A stretch of DNA of 64,000 bases from NCBI GenBank assembly GCA_021234155.1, contig JAJEKV010000025.1:3995773-4059772 (forward strand). Reading direction: 5' to 3'. The stretch's first letter is position 1. Each line of letters starts with the position of its first letter. This stretch comes from Isoetes taiwanensis. Taxonomy: Eukaryota > Streptophyta > Lycopodiopsida > Isoetales > Isoetaceae. The position numbers and the translations under genes were made by a program. Of this stretch, positions 9,471 through 21,375 are shown in pieces. The notes beneath the pieces were generated by a model. That model ran no database searches, was not told the origin of the DNA, and worked only from the letters and a program-made list of their open reading frames with translations.

Positions 9471-10038
9471 TTGTTTTTACTACAATGGAGTTCGGGTAGA
9501 AGCTATGACAAGAGTGAGTCCATACCCACCGCCAAAGAAGATGATGTTAAGTTGATCACACTTAACGTAACCAAGTGGGTAGTAATTAGACCAGCCGGGC
9601 CGAAGTTCATACATTGGTGCAAATCGAATTTTCATATAGCACTTTGGTCCAGCCTGTGCTCAAAACTTGAGAGTCATAGTTAAGGGAGCATTGATGAAAC
9701 ACAAGGACAAATTCAAGTTCATATGGAGTCGTCGATCGGTGTACCAACACAAATTTATTTAACAATAAAAAGCCAATTTTTTTGAAGCACCTAAAAAGGT
9801 CTACGACGAATTTCCAGGTTTCACAAAAGAGAACGTGCTTCTCATTGATGACAGCAGATACAAAGGGTACCTCAATGCGCCAAACACCATGATCCGGTCC
9901 AAACAAACCGAGCCCCCCCACAGAGTAGATGGCAATTTCCTCATGAATGATCTAAAGGTTTGGCTTCGTGGGTTGTTTGGCTATGTGGAATGTGCAAAGT
10001 TATGTCGAAAAGCAACAAAATGCTTTGAATATGTTTGA
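9471..10038 (+). pseudogene. FCP1/NIF-like HAD phosphatase domain fragment
   Basis: The pieces follow the order of FCP1-homology (NLI-interacting factor) phosphatases: VVIRPAGPKFIHWC and FHIALWSS (HAD motif II region) in 9471-9683; KHKDKFKFIW (about 9697-9726); KPIFLK then KVYDEFPGFTKENVLLIDDS (motif IV, DD) in 9768-9855; and the C-terminal DGNFLMNDLKVWLRGLFGY, ending at TGA 10038. FCP1-type enzymes remove phosphate from Ser/Thr, for example in the RNA polymerase II tail. The DxDxT/N motif I expected near KLITLNVTKW is not intact, and an indel in an A-run near 9793 breaks the frame, so this copy looks inactive. It may be captured host sequence or an element gene. Confidence 0.6.
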
Positions 10039-10319
10039 CAATCGAGAGTCAAATTTGTATTAATATGATGAAAAAACATAGAACTAAAGCCTAGAAATAG
10101 TATTATTGTGTATATGATGTAACCTCTCTTGACTTTTTAATATAAACAAAGTTTTACTTCAATTGTTCATTTCTTGGCTATTTCAATGTTCCTCAAGGTT
10201 TTCAATGATCTTCCATTTGCTTTAATGTAAATTTACACCACCAAAGACGAGGACCAAGCAGCAGTGTTAAGAGCGCATCCCACCGCAACACTTGCCACTT
10301 GAAGTGTTTAAAGGATTAC

Positions 10320-11137
10320 AGGAGCCTCTTGTGCTTGATCAAGAGGCAATCGGAATATTGGAGAAAAGTAGGGATTGGTTCAGTGATAGGATAGTCCATT
10401 TCTTCATGAGGTTACTAATTTAATGTAAACAACTCGGATTTGAAGTCTTCTGCTATTTCTTAAATCATCTTGTTTTACCGCACCTTGGACTTTGGCGGTG
10501 TATGCACCAATTACGCATCAAGCATGACATGGAAACGTAGGTTCCATTTCATGGATCCGCCATTTACACATTACTTGTCGAACGAGCTTGCTTCAAAGGA
10601 CAAACCGTTGAACCCCGAACTTGCAATTTCGGAATGTACCATTCTCGCCAAAGATGTTATCGCCAAAGACGGGACGGTGTATGTCATTGTAGGTCTTGGA
10701 GGTCACCGGTTAAATGTCGACCCGTGTGTACCATTTTGACAAACCTAGAAATGTACAAGGGCTCCGAGCCCATCATGAGTTTTGTTGAGGATGCAAACAC
10801 AAAATTCCCAAGCACCATAAAAGTCATGCGCCACAAGAAAATTACAAGTTCCCCCACTCGACCGATTGTTGGGTCGGTGGTCCCGCTATATGTGTCTTTG
10901 TAAAGAAAGTTGTGGCTGCAGCAATGCGAGACTTGGACATACTATCCCAATGCAAGGTGAGTTCGTAAATTTGAAGGTATTACTCATCCAATGTGAGGCC
11001 TGATATGTTTGTTGCAGGGTGTACCAATTTCTAGTGGCGAGCTGTTGGACACGCGCAGAATGATGATTGATGTTGTGAAGCACAATTGCTCTAGTAATGA
11101 AGCTGAGGAGGCCTTATGCAAGTTTAATTCAGTTTAA
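10320..11137 (+). pseudogene. Ulp1-like (C48) cysteine protease fragment
   Basis: A first block (about 10326-10410) reads VLDQEAIGILEKSRDWFSDRIVHFFMR, resembling the start of Ulp1/SENP-type peptidases (dL..L....WLsD..I), and ends at ATGAG|GTTACT. The last part reads DCWVGGPAICVFVKKVVAAAMRDLDIL, then a 61-nt GT-AG intron (10957-11017), then GVPISSGELLDTRRMMIDVVKHN to TAA 11137, like the DCG...fvc catalytic-Cys region and the final helix. The middle (10470-10903) is frame-broken and the catalytic His is uncertain (GGHRLNVD). Ulp1-like proteases process SUMO-type modifiers and are common passengers of plant DNA transposons. It directly follows the FCP1-like region on the same strand. Confidence 0.45.
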
Positions 11138-11289
11138 TTCAGTTTAATCCAGTTATACCTTGGAATTCATTCAACATTCAAGTACAAATTTCTGTAACTG
11201 AAGCATAAAAAATGAGAATGCAAAACAGAAACTTCTTTATATTCATAAAAGTATCTATACAGTACCCTTTACACAATTGCCACAGTAAG

Positions 11290-11442
11290 TGGATTTTCCT
11301 AATACTTTCATATCAATTCAGGGACCTAATTTGGGATCCATATATTGTTGTCACCAAAATCGGTCAAGATACTATCAGAATTGAGCCATTCCATTTTCCG
11401 ACCGGTCAAAAATGGTCAATGCCCCCGGGCCGATTATGGTGA
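11290..11442 (+). other. Short coding-like fragment
   Basis: A frame containing FRDLIWDPYIVVTKIGQDT and ending at TGA 11442 follows the Ulp1-like gene. It may be an exon of the same or another element gene; no family was recognised. Confidence 0.25.
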
Positions 11443-11490
11443 AATCTGTGGTGAAAGCCGTGGTGAAAAACTGTGGTGAAGCTGTGGGTG
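11436..11490 (+). repeat. Short TGTGGTGAA array
   Basis: Four copies of (T/C)(T/C)GTGGTGAAA-like units lie downstream of the Ulp1-like gene. The motif is the same as in the 6.8-7.4 kb subterminal array. Confidence 0.6.
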
Positions 11491-12465
11491 ATGCAAACGT
11501 TGTTTTATATTTCAAAGGGAGAAAAATACATATGGAAATCTACCATACCCGTAGAATAGTTCATACTTCTAGTATTATCAAAATGCATTAGAGATGACAT
11601 ACGCTTCTCGGGCCTCAATCGATCCCTCGCATTGTGAGATCCGTAAATCTTCTTCTTCCAAGCACGCTCAAGACTTCATCAAGTGTTTACGCTGAATAGT
11701 TGGTGTAATCCAAAGAACACTAAAAACATGAGCTTCTCAAGCGTTTACGCTCCCACTTATGATACGATTCATAAAGTATTGTCTCTCCAAAGTTGTTGTG
11801 TCTCCATGCATCCGGCCCGTTGAGCACTTTTTAATGGCTGAAGCATGGATCATTTTCTGCTTTTAGTTGGATGAACATATCCTCTTCCTCAAGCCTAGGG
11901 AGAGCTGAGAACTCGTCCTCGAATCATACACCACCCCTGAACCTTGTTTCCGCACCAGCTCTCAAGAAGTCTCCTCGACCGCATCCGGTAAACAACATCA
12001 TCCGTAAAAAACAACATCTACTACAAAGAAAGGCAACCGCCTATCACCGCTTTGGCTTCTAATTCTTTAAGCCCATCAGGAATTAACCTATGTTTTAAGC
12101 CTAGAATACCTCGAATTCATGGGTCCTCCGCTCCTCTAATATCCGCCTCTGTTCGGGTTTATTTGCTCCAAGATAGGTCCTACCGGATGCGATCGCATTT
12201 GAACCGTGAAATTGTTTGTGCTCGTGTTCTCCTTCTCGCTTTCTTCCCCATAGCTGGATTGTGATAAGCCAATGTCCGCATGCAAAACTAGATTTATGGT
12301 TTTCCCCAATGCTTCCTCGCGACCGCCTTTTGAATGATTGACCTTGCATTTGATGTGACAGATTTCCAATGATTCTCCTCCCCCATTCTCATCCATCCTT
12401 AATGTAATTTTTCTCGTGGTGTCACTTTCACCCCTGTCAATTAAACAAAGGAGATTTCTATTAAA
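11491..12465. other. No gene recognised
   Basis: Frames on both strands (e.g. 11871-12062 plus, 12136-12486 minus) have no motif I recognise and overlap one another. The sequence lies between the Ulp1-like gene and the right subterminal repeats. Confidence 0.4.
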
Positions 12466-12790
12466 CATAGCATATATTACAGACATTCATCTTACACCTC
12501 GTTATTCACCACACTAGGCACCACATAGAATATATTACAAAGATTTATTTTACACCATATTTTTCACCACACTAGGGCACCACACTAGGCACCACACTGC
12601 ACCACACTAGACACCACACTAGACACCACACCATGTTATTCACCACACTAGGGACCACATAGCATATATTACAGCATTTATTTTACACCATGTTATTCAC
12701 CACACTAGGCACCACAAAGCGTATATTTAGAGCATTTATTTTACACCATATTTTTCACCACACTAGGCACCACATAGCATATATTACAGC
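12466..12790 (-). repeat. CACCACACTAGGCACCACA subterminal array
   Basis: Units of roughly 60-90 bp combine AGCATATATTACAG, CATTTATTTTACACCAT and TTCACCACACTAGGCACCACA. The CACCACA core is the complement of the TGTGGTG motif at 6.8-7.4 kb. The array resumes at 18507 after the nested units, which suggests the nested DNA landed in, or expanded from, this array. Confidence 0.75.
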
Positions 12791-13554
12791 TTCTAGAGCC
12801 TAGTTGCACTCAACCAACCAATGCAACAACATGCTGAATGAATGAGCCATGTGGCCCTCCCCTTTATTTCCAAAATAGCAGTACAACAATATTTCACTTC
12901 TAATAAACCCTCATGCACACCGGCCTTTTTGGGTATACAAAAGCATCAAAGTACCACAAAGGATCCAAAACTCAAATAAGTTCATAGAGATTTATAGGCC
13001 TCCGTCGCTAATGACCAACACGACCCCAACATGCCAAGAAACTCGCAAAGGACGTCTCCACATCCATCTTGAGCAGACATGCAAAAGGAACAAAGAAACA
13101 CCTGGTACGAGGACCCCGATCTTGGCACAAAAGGCTGCCACATCTTTGGCATACGAGGGCCTACCACCATGACGCAAGGGCCCTCGACATCGACCCCACT
13201 TAAAACCCAACATTCAAGACATAAGAGTTGCCCCAACAACAATACTTGGCATGAGAGCCTCCAGCCCATTGAACAAGATAACCTCGCAAGATCAAGAAGT
13301 TGAACAAGGAGCCAATCAACATAAAAAACTAAGACATTGACTATAAGAATACTACAATAACGCTAAGGTTGTAACGCCAGGCTAAAACTAAAAAGGGGGA
13401 GGGTGGGGCATGCGACTACAAAGGGGGAGGCTCAAAGACGGCTGATGAAGATGGGAGGAATGCAACAAGTCTATAAATAATCCAAGGGGGCCTCTCACAA
13501 CTAGCCTCAAGAAGCGGATTTATCTGCTAATCTCAAAACGCAGATAAATCGCAC
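12791..13554. repeat. Nested unit A (0.76 kb)
   Basis: Starts TTCTAGAGCCTAGTTGCACT and ends with a 150-bp block (13405-13554) that carries a hairpin GCGGATTTATCTGC ... GCAGATAAATCGC (13514-13552). Unit B (13555-18506) begins and ends with the same sequences, so A looks like an internally deleted partner of B. No coding function is supported. Confidence 0.65.
13405..13554 (+). repeat. 150-bp direct repeat, left copy
   Basis: Matches 18357-18506 at 149 of 150 positions by eye (AATAATCC against AATACTCC) and ends in a stable hairpin. High identity beside diverged surroundings implies a recent duplication or homogenisation. Confidence 0.8.
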
Positions 13555-16500
13555 TTCTAGAGCCTAGTTGCACTCAATCAACACAATGCAACCACATGCT
13601 GAAAAAAGAGGCAGAAAGACAAGAAACTAAAAGTCTAAACTATCCTAAGCTTAGCACTCAAAACATTGCCGAAAAAAACCAATCCTAGAGCATCTCACAA
13701 AAATGAAATAAAAGTGCAAGGGAAGAAACATCAAACGAGAAAAAATCATGACCAGGGACCTGACTCACTAAAAATAACATCAAAGGACGCCGAAAAATCA
13801 AACTATAGCTCCATCAACAAGGGTGGGGACTACACGTGTCCAAACCACCACACCTCCATCGCAATTCTGAAAGCTTAAACACAACATACTCACTAAGAAA
13901 AAAAGAGTACAACATATTCACTCGCTAAGAAAAAATAGTGGACCTAAACAAAAGGCTCCATCAAACCAAACATACAGGAGTACAAACAAGTGTCCAAAAC
14001 CACAAAACCTCAAAATGCAAAGAATGGAAACCCCAAGCAACTCATGCAACAAAGCCCGACAAAGTAGCATCAACTGAAAATGCCTCAAGAGAAACTAGAA
14101 AGAGCGATTTGAAAGGTCTAAGACACAACTAAAAGATATGACCTATAGAACACTACAAAAAAGGAATGAAGGCATGTGACTACTATAAAGCAAGGCTCGA
14201 AAGACAACTAGGCTGAACAATCTTGCATACCACCACATACCGGCACAAGGATTAACCAAGGTGGACTGCCCTTCAATCTCCCACGCGAGCACGCGACTGA
14301 CTCAAAGTTGACAAGTACAGAACAAGTAAATAGAAAAGGTGAGTAATAATAAGTGGATTGACAATTATCAACTCTGCAAACAAAAATATGAGCATCGACT
14401 ACATGAGAAAGAAAAACAAACTGCTAAGCCGTCAAGAGGGAAATACCCAGAAGTAGCTGAAGAGCTTCAAAATTGAAGTACCATTGCACAAATTTTGAGC
14501 CCAAACATTGGAGGGGACTAGAAATCAAAGGGAGTCTCTTAACTTCTACTCTCCTAAAGCAAATAGGCAATAAAGCAAGAGCACAAAGGTCATTGTCGCC
14601 GCGCAACCAAACGTCATGAAGAAAAATAAACTCTAACTCTAAGGAATTGACAAACACACAAAAGTAAAATATGAAGTCACTCATGTGCATACAGGACCTA
14701 AATCTAAGGAGTGAGGAATTAAGGTTGCAAAGATAGACAATATAAGCTCGAAGCTATGCAAATTGTACTATTGCTAGGGGTTCTTGAAAACCACAACAGG
14801 TGAAAACCATAAACTAGACAAAACGAGACTTGGAAAAAGAAAAGGCGGACATTAACAAATTGTACTCTAATAGAACACATAAGGCAAATAAAAGGGGATG
14901 ACTTAAATGGCACAAAGGGCCTCACAACAACACGAGCTCCACGAAGGGAAGCGATTTGACATTCAAGACCTAAAAAAGTATAACCAAATACGTGAGAGAG
15001 CGTCTAAAGAGCCGAGCCACTTTTACATAGGGCATTTAATGTGCTATACCCTAAACTCAAGAAAACTTGAACAAAAGAGGAAAATGATACATGAACAATG
15101 GAGCAACTGAGAGAGCTAGATTCATGGCGGTCCTAGGGTCCTTCCAAGGATGACAATCTAGATAAACGTGCAAAATTTAAGAGACGAACAAGAATGGAGA
15201 CGAATGTTGTTAGGCCTGGGCTCAAGTTGACGACACATTTGCATATAAAAGCCAAACCTTCAAATTAATATTCTCGACTACTTGCGAGACATTAAAAGCA
15301 AAACGGTATGCCATTTCCTATTCTACCTCTTATTCTTCACACCTTGCCAAGCAACACAAATTCTCATTCCAATATCACTTGATACTCTCTATTGCTTGCC
15401 AAACAATGAAATGCAAAAAACTGACATGTCTTGGCACACTGGAGCCTGCCTAACAACGCAAAAAATGACAAAGTCTCTTAGCACAAACGTAGCTCCCAGT
15501 TCTTGACAAACAATGAATAACACACTTTGTTAACACACCAACTCAAACGTACCTCTTAAAACTTAATGGAGCTCAAGAGACAATCTTGTAGTGGTTGCTA
15601 CGCCGAAAAGAATCATGCACAGAACAAGCTAAAAGAACCTAATGAAGCTCAAGCTGGAATAAAGACGTCCCAACCATGCTAGCAATATAATAAGGCGTTC
15701 TTGATGAAAAAACAAAGAGCAAAAAGGACAAAGTCACAAAATCACAAGGCAGTTACCACAACTCATGCCATGCCAACCACACCTCATGCCAGAGTTGGGA
15801 ATACTCCTTCCTCTCAAACAGAAAGGCCATAAACCCAACTGAGTGCAAATAATAGGCGCTCTGCAAAACTAGCATCCAAGCAGTACTAGGGAGTTTTCAA
15901 ACGAACAATAAAAAACAGTATTCCTTGGCAGCCTCTATGTTAGCATCTAATGAGAGAACTTCCAGCATCAAATGAGAGAAGTTCCAGCATCTAACGAGAG
16001 AATTCCAAAGGGCTAATAGGGATAGGCTCACAGGTCAACATGGAGAGCAGGCAAAGAGCAGGCAAAACAACAAGGTTGCAAAACCATGGGATTTAGGACA
16101 ACAAAGTGCATTGGCTAAAAGCTCAGAGGAAGCCACGACAAGAAAGGTCCTCAACTTCAAACGTTTCCCTAGCTGATGTATTTTGGTACAATTGTAGCTC
16201 GTCCCAAGCATATGAAAAACGAAATGGCAGATCAAAAGAGGACTATCCTTGACCCCAATCCAACAGTTTGGACCTGTGCTTACTGCTGCTTGCAAGTGTA
16301 CCGGATTACCGTGAACCACTAATCGCCGTGGTTGCAACAAACTATCAAAGGCCGCCATGAACAAACGTAACCACCATAGAAGCGCAAGAGGAGATAATGT
16401 AACCACCGCCAGAGTGTGGTTAATTCGAACCATATCTGCAACAAGAACTATCAAGGCAAAATTTAACATGTAAGATGGTTAAAGTACTAGACATACATTC

Positions 16501-18506
16501 AAAAGATGGGACACATAAAGCTAGGAAACATAGTGGATCTTGCGAAATGACATATAGTTGTTGCCACTTAAAACGGAGTGTGACTAGAAGTAATGCCACT
16601 AAAAATGGAGTGTAACAAGAAGTGCATATGCCCCGTGATAGCAACTTAACCCACGTATATACAACCACCAAACCATCATGCAAAACCTTGAAACGAAACA
16701 TGTGCAACAAAAGGTCGCTTAGAAAATCTTGACACACTCACGAGAAAGTGAGTTAAATATAACCCGCCTTGAACCCGAAAGTTGGAGATAATTTGTCCGC
16801 ATTAAGAAAATAGAATCTAAACTATCTCACTTTGCGTAACCCTTTTTCATCACAAAAGGAGCTTTGAAATAGACCGACAAACCGCAAGTCATAGCTCTAA
16901 ACCAACAACATAAGCATCCAAAACATACACCTAAAAACCGCAAATGTATACCTTTGCTCAAAAACGTTTCGTCTCTACATCAAATGTCAATGTTAAACAT
17001 ACCACAGATTTGCATCTCATAATCGAGATTTGCGACGGACAAATAAACGAACAACGATTTGCATCTCACGTCCGAGATTGTGCACAAATGAATCGCATGC
17101 CTGCCTCTCCTCCGGCCGAGATTGAGCATATTCGAACTCCATGCCTTGGCGATGATGGGGCCACCAAAGAAGCGGTGCTTTTACAAATGGTTAACGCCAC
17201 ACAAAATCCCTAAGCCTCGATAGAACTAAGTCTCCTCGACAAAGACAAAGTGCAAAAAAGAAACGAACTAAGCACAAAGCAAACAAAATTGTGGATTGGC
17301 TAAAGCACGACCACCTCTCGAGTGTTGTATCTTTGAAGTGTCCAAAAATCCACTAGGCAAGCCCATCATACAATAGAACTATCGCGATACAAAGATAATT
17401 CCCTGTGGAGAGAAGCCATACACGAGCAAATGCAGCCCCTGCTCCAAAGGACTTATTTGAATGATATGCCGCTAGAAACTTGTTTGATCGCTATGCGACT
17501 AGGAACCTAAACCGATAACAAATACCTTAGCGATGGATCCGTAAATCGCCTACAAAGAACCTTGGTTTACCAGTAAGTTCCCGTCCCTAAGGTCAGCTTA
17601 AAGCACCTGTGAAGGTGGATACCAGCTACGAGAAAATATATATTATTTAAACCAAAGCTACTAGCATCTATGAAATGCTGGAAAAGACAGGACCAAACCA
17701 GTTCAGACTCTTGCCAAAGACAACAATCCCACAAAACTTCGTTTGCCATCAACGGATTCTCTACAAAGTGGCTAACAGGCTAAAAATGGGTTGTTTCCAC
17801 TAAGACCAAATGATCTAAACAGACAAACGGAGTACCACCACAGGAATCCTACCTACGCCCCTGGAAATTCATCAGACATTTGGAGTTCCACTAGACTTAC
17901 CTCTGAAGCGGTTCCGACCTCTTAAAATTTTAAGCCCAGGATCGAATTTGAATAAAGGCTGGAAACCGGCACAATAGCTATTTGAGTAGAAACCCATACC
18001 TCGATCCTTGCCAGCAATACTTCTGGAAGGAGCATGAGATGAGATTTGCTCCGGCATTCAACCTAGCCCACGGGCGGCCGCTATGAAAACGTGGCCAAAA
18101 TGTCAAAGCAAACGCAGAATTCATTGACTAAATGAACATAGCATCAAAACACTCTAAACAAGCTAGACGTCACAATAACACCGACAAACCGCGCCTGGAA
18201 ATAACGCATGTACAACACCAGATCTCAAAGCAACCACGGAAGATACCAACGAATCACATAAGTCCGGCGATTGCTATGTGCAAGGCAATAGATACACCAA
18301 AGCAACACAATAGATACACCAAAGCAACACAAGAGCGGGGACGAAAAACATCGAACGGGGCATGCGACTACAAAGGGGGAGGCTCAAAGACGGCTGATGA
18401 AGATGGGAGGAATGCAACAAGTCTATAAATACTCCAAGGGGGCCTCTCACAACTAGCCTCAAGAAGCGGATTTATCTGCTAATCTCAAAACGCAGATAAA
18501 TCGCAC
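13555..18506. mobile_element. Nested unit B (4.95 kb), unclassified
   Basis: Bounded by TTCTAGAGCCTAGTTGCACT at the left and the 150-bp hairpin block at the right. The plus strand is A-rich with many AACACAA/ACAAG words. Open frames (e.g. 16035-16469 and 16420-16737 minus, 16944-17213 plus) show no motif I recognise. No primer-binding site, polypurine tract, TIR or target duplication was seen, so neither LTR element nor TIR element is supported. Confidence 0.4.
18357..18506 (+). repeat. 150-bp direct repeat, right copy
   Basis: Partner of 13405-13554, with the same hairpin near its end. Followed directly by the resumed CACCACA array. Confidence 0.8.
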
Positions 18507-18720
18507 ATGTATTTTACACCATGTTATTCACCACACTAGGCACCACAAAGCATATATTGACAGCATTTATTTCACACCACGTGCCTCACCACACTAGGCA
18601 GCACATATCATATATCACAGCATTAATAGGCACCACACACCACAAGCAATCACTAACCACAACAACCACATATCACAAGCAATCACTAACCATATACCAC
18701 ATTAACAATAAAAAATGTGG
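18507..18720 (-). repeat. Right subterminal CACCACA array, resumed
   Basis: TTTTACACCATGTTATTCACCACACTAGGCACC and following repeats match the 12466-12790 array, then degrade into ACCACA(T/A)ATCACAAGCAATCACTAACC units. Confidence 0.7.
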
Positions 18721-19788
18721 TGAAGATGAAGAAATGAAATAACCTGTGATTCTTCCAGATAGTGAGTGGCATGATCCTCTCTTACATTTCGCTCCAATCT
18801 TCTCGAACTTAACATCCTTTGCATTTGGAGAGACCCTACTTTTGGTCCAAAATTGCCGCGACAAGTTCTATGACAATTGGGAATTGCATCTGCTCTTCTA
18901 ACTCTTTTACAAAACCCATTTCCCCTTTGCAATCTATCTCTTCCCTCTTCAATTTTGCTTTGGTAAGATTCCTAGGATGAACACCCAAGCTTTTACCCAA
19001 ACCCCGAAAGCCTTGACAGGATTAGCACTTTCTGGTATTAATGCTTCCTCTTACTTACGCCATAGCAAGGCAACTACTCTTGGCTGCTAAACCGTCATTG
19101 CTGTTAGACTTCTTCACAAGTTGAATGGAAGCCACGAGGTTGCTGACCACAATGCTCTTGGCTTGCAAATCTTTTCAACTCTTCGCCAAGTACGTCATTC
19201 ATTGTGTCATCCTCAAGCAGATAATCTAGTAAAACCTCTTTCTTATCGGCTGTTAGACAAGCCTTTAGTGGTGCTATGAAATGAAGATAACAATTTTAAT
19301 ACCATCCGACGCCTAGTAGAGGCCGCTCGTGGATCCTCCTCTCTTCAAGGCAATTTTTGCTAATTCTTCTTTAGCTTCCCTTTGTCTTTTCCTTTGGCGC
19401 CTTTTATGATCCCGCTTCTTGTTCTCGAGTTCTCTTTCTCTTACCTGTGTCTCCGGTTTGAGATTTTAGGCGCATTTGCTTCCAAATTAAATGATTGAAG
19501 GTATGAACCGGATTGATCCACAACCCGGATTAAGCGCCATAGCCGTGTGCTTCGTGAAAGGCGCGGGTGGGTCGGGGTTTAGAAATCGGTTCGGTGGAGA
19601 TTGAATGGGACGGGTGGCGTAGGGAAATTGAATGGGACGGGTGGCGTAGGAATCGGGTTGTTGCAGTTCAAGAAATGATTGAATCCGGGCAGTACATGCA
19701 CTAGGCGCCAAACAAACATTTAAAATCGCACCACAAATTTGATATCTCCCACCACATTTTTAGGGGGGACAGGGGGGACACCCAGGGT
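18721..19788. other. No gene recognised; right inner end of the 14-kb element
   Basis: Contains a 19-bp tandem word GAATGGGACGGGTGGCGTA (about 19604-19650) and CACCACA(A/T)TTT words near the right TIR (19728-19763). No coding family was recognised. Confidence 0.45.
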
Positions 19789-19813
19789 GTTCCACTACAA
19801 CATGCTTTCACCC
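19789..19813 (-). repeat. Right terminal inverted repeat of the 14-kb element
   Basis: Reverse complement is identical to 5773-5797. GGGC (19814-19817) follows as the second copy of the target duplication. Confidence 0.9.
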
Positions 19814-19851
19814 GGGCATCTCCACTGAAAACCACAACATAAATAACAATG

Positions 19852-21375
19852 TTGAAAAACAGAGGCAGCAGAGTAGGGCTAGTTGGAGGGCAGAGGAAGC
19901 CAACAGATTGCCAAAGTAGCTCCTTCTCTTATTGTTGAATGGGTACCAAAGGCACTTGCATCTTCACCCAGAAAGCAATGTTTGAACCAAGACCTTGAAG
20001 TGGAATAGAAAACAGACCTCCTCCTCAAAACAACCCACAATGCGTGACACAAAATGCATCTAATCAAATGATCACCAACCACACCTTCCACTTTAGCATA
20101 AATTTCCAATTTTCCAACACTCTTCAAAAATCCATCAGGGTAATAAGAAATCATAGAGGCGAGCAATAGAGACCCGAGCACCAACACCCAACTAGTATGT
20201 CTCTGAAGGACAGATAAAAAAGGCTAGCGTGGGTATCCAACATCAAATCTCATTCCAAAGCAATGATAATAACTCCTTACTGCGCAGGAAAGTGACATGC
20301 AATAACAATAGTTGTACATCTCACCACATAATGTCTAAAAGAGAATCTCCTGGTCAAGCAAATTGTTCAAAAGGCTTGCGGATTATATGAGGAAGGATGA
20401 GTTGTTTCTTTCTAAGAAAAATAGGGGATAATCTCTTAGCTACATCTTGAGCAAGGCCAACTAAGGGATGATCTATAGGCTTGAGTAACCGGCAAGAAGG
20501 TGGTGAAAAACAACAAAAGCCATGGTGTTGCAGAATCCAACTAGTGGATTAGAAAACGAATTTAGTAACAATGTGAGAAAAAAAGGCAAAAAATTAGAAG
20601 ACTCGGTAGGTGCAGTGTTCACAATATAAAAGCATGGGTAAAAGTGGAGTGTAACAAAGTAGAGTTTACGAATTTGGAACGAGTGGGATTCAAAAGACAC
20701 ACTTTCCAAAGCAAACAAGGCTTCCTGTTCAAATACAATAACTATCCCACTTTCATGTTATAATCTTGAAATGTTCCCAACTCTCATGTGTACATGAAAA
20801 CCATATACAAGTGCAACAAAAAAGATTCATTTGTTGACTTAGAACAAACAAGCCATGCCACTTGATTCAAGATGAAAAGAACTTATCTGGAAACAGTTCT
20901 TGTGCTTGGCATATTGAGATACACATCGCAACTGGAAAAACCTTGCTGACAATTGCACCTGCCTCCCAAAAGGATCATGGACCCAAATTGCGGTGAAGTT
21001 CCTTGAACTTCTCCAGCTAGGTAACAAATTTGGCAGCACAAACAAATCTCTAGATAAAAATAGGGTGTTGATGCCGCCAGACTGGTATTAGACTCATCAG
21101 CTTTTGTAGCAAGAACTCTAGCCCAGCAAAGTTGATGGTGGATTCTATATCTTAACATGCCTTTCTTCATTCTCGTCAAACATATCTTTTGATTCCATAC
21201 ATCAAATCTCGAGCTCGTTCTCTTTCAGTCCAAACTACAATAACATCATGAAATTATCCTTCAAAACTCATTGCCTTTCTCGTGTGTTTCTCTAATTTCT
21301 CTATTGCCAAATCAAACTTCAAGTTTCCAAGTAATAGAATCCTTTCGATGTTAGAAGCATTTGGACTTGACATCG
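19852..21375 (-). other. Unrecognised minus-strand coding-like fragments
   Basis: Minus-strand frames at 19879-20187 and 20839-21179 have protein-like composition but no motif I can assign. They may be remnants of host genes or of a retroelement. Nothing else is seen between them. Confidence 0.25.

Larger units (their letters stand above)
5773..19813. mobile_element. 14.0-kb TIR DNA transposon, superfamily unassigned
   Basis: The 25-bp ends (5773-5797 and 19789-19813) are perfect inverted repeats beginning GGGTGAAAGCATG read inward, flanked by a 4-bp direct repeat GGGC. The flanks together rebuild a repeat unit also present unoccupied at 4735-4846. Inside, TGTGGTG motifs dominate the left part (6.8-7.4 kb, 11.4 kb) and the complementary CACCACA motifs the right part (12.5-12.8 and 18.5-18.7 kb), as expected of subterminal transposase-binding repeats. 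Coding traces on the plus strand (6.3-11.1 kb) include FCP1-like phosphatase and Ulp1-like protease fragments. I found no DDE transposase. The 4-bp duplication and GGGTG start do not fit standard CACTA, hAT or PIF/Harbinger ends. It also contains a nested 5-kb unit (13.5-18.5 kb). Confidence 0.85.

Noticed and set aside
13514-13560. Helitron 3' end (hairpin followed by CTAG)
   Set aside because: The loop is 12 nt, and the otherwise identical copy at 18506 is not followed by CTAG, so CTAG belongs to the next unit.
16035-16737. Two hydrophobic minus-strand ORFs in nested unit B
   Set aside because: They have no motif, splice signals or homologue in the window; composition follows the A-rich complement.
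13405-18506. The 150-bp direct repeats as LTRs of a small retrotransposon
   Set aside because: No TG...CA ends, no primer-binding site after the left copy, no polypurine tract and no target duplication.
5773-19813. Classifying the 14-kb element as CACTA because CACTAC occurs in its TIR
   Set aside because: CACTAC is internal (19793-19798), not terminal, and the target duplication is 4 bp, not 2-3 bp.
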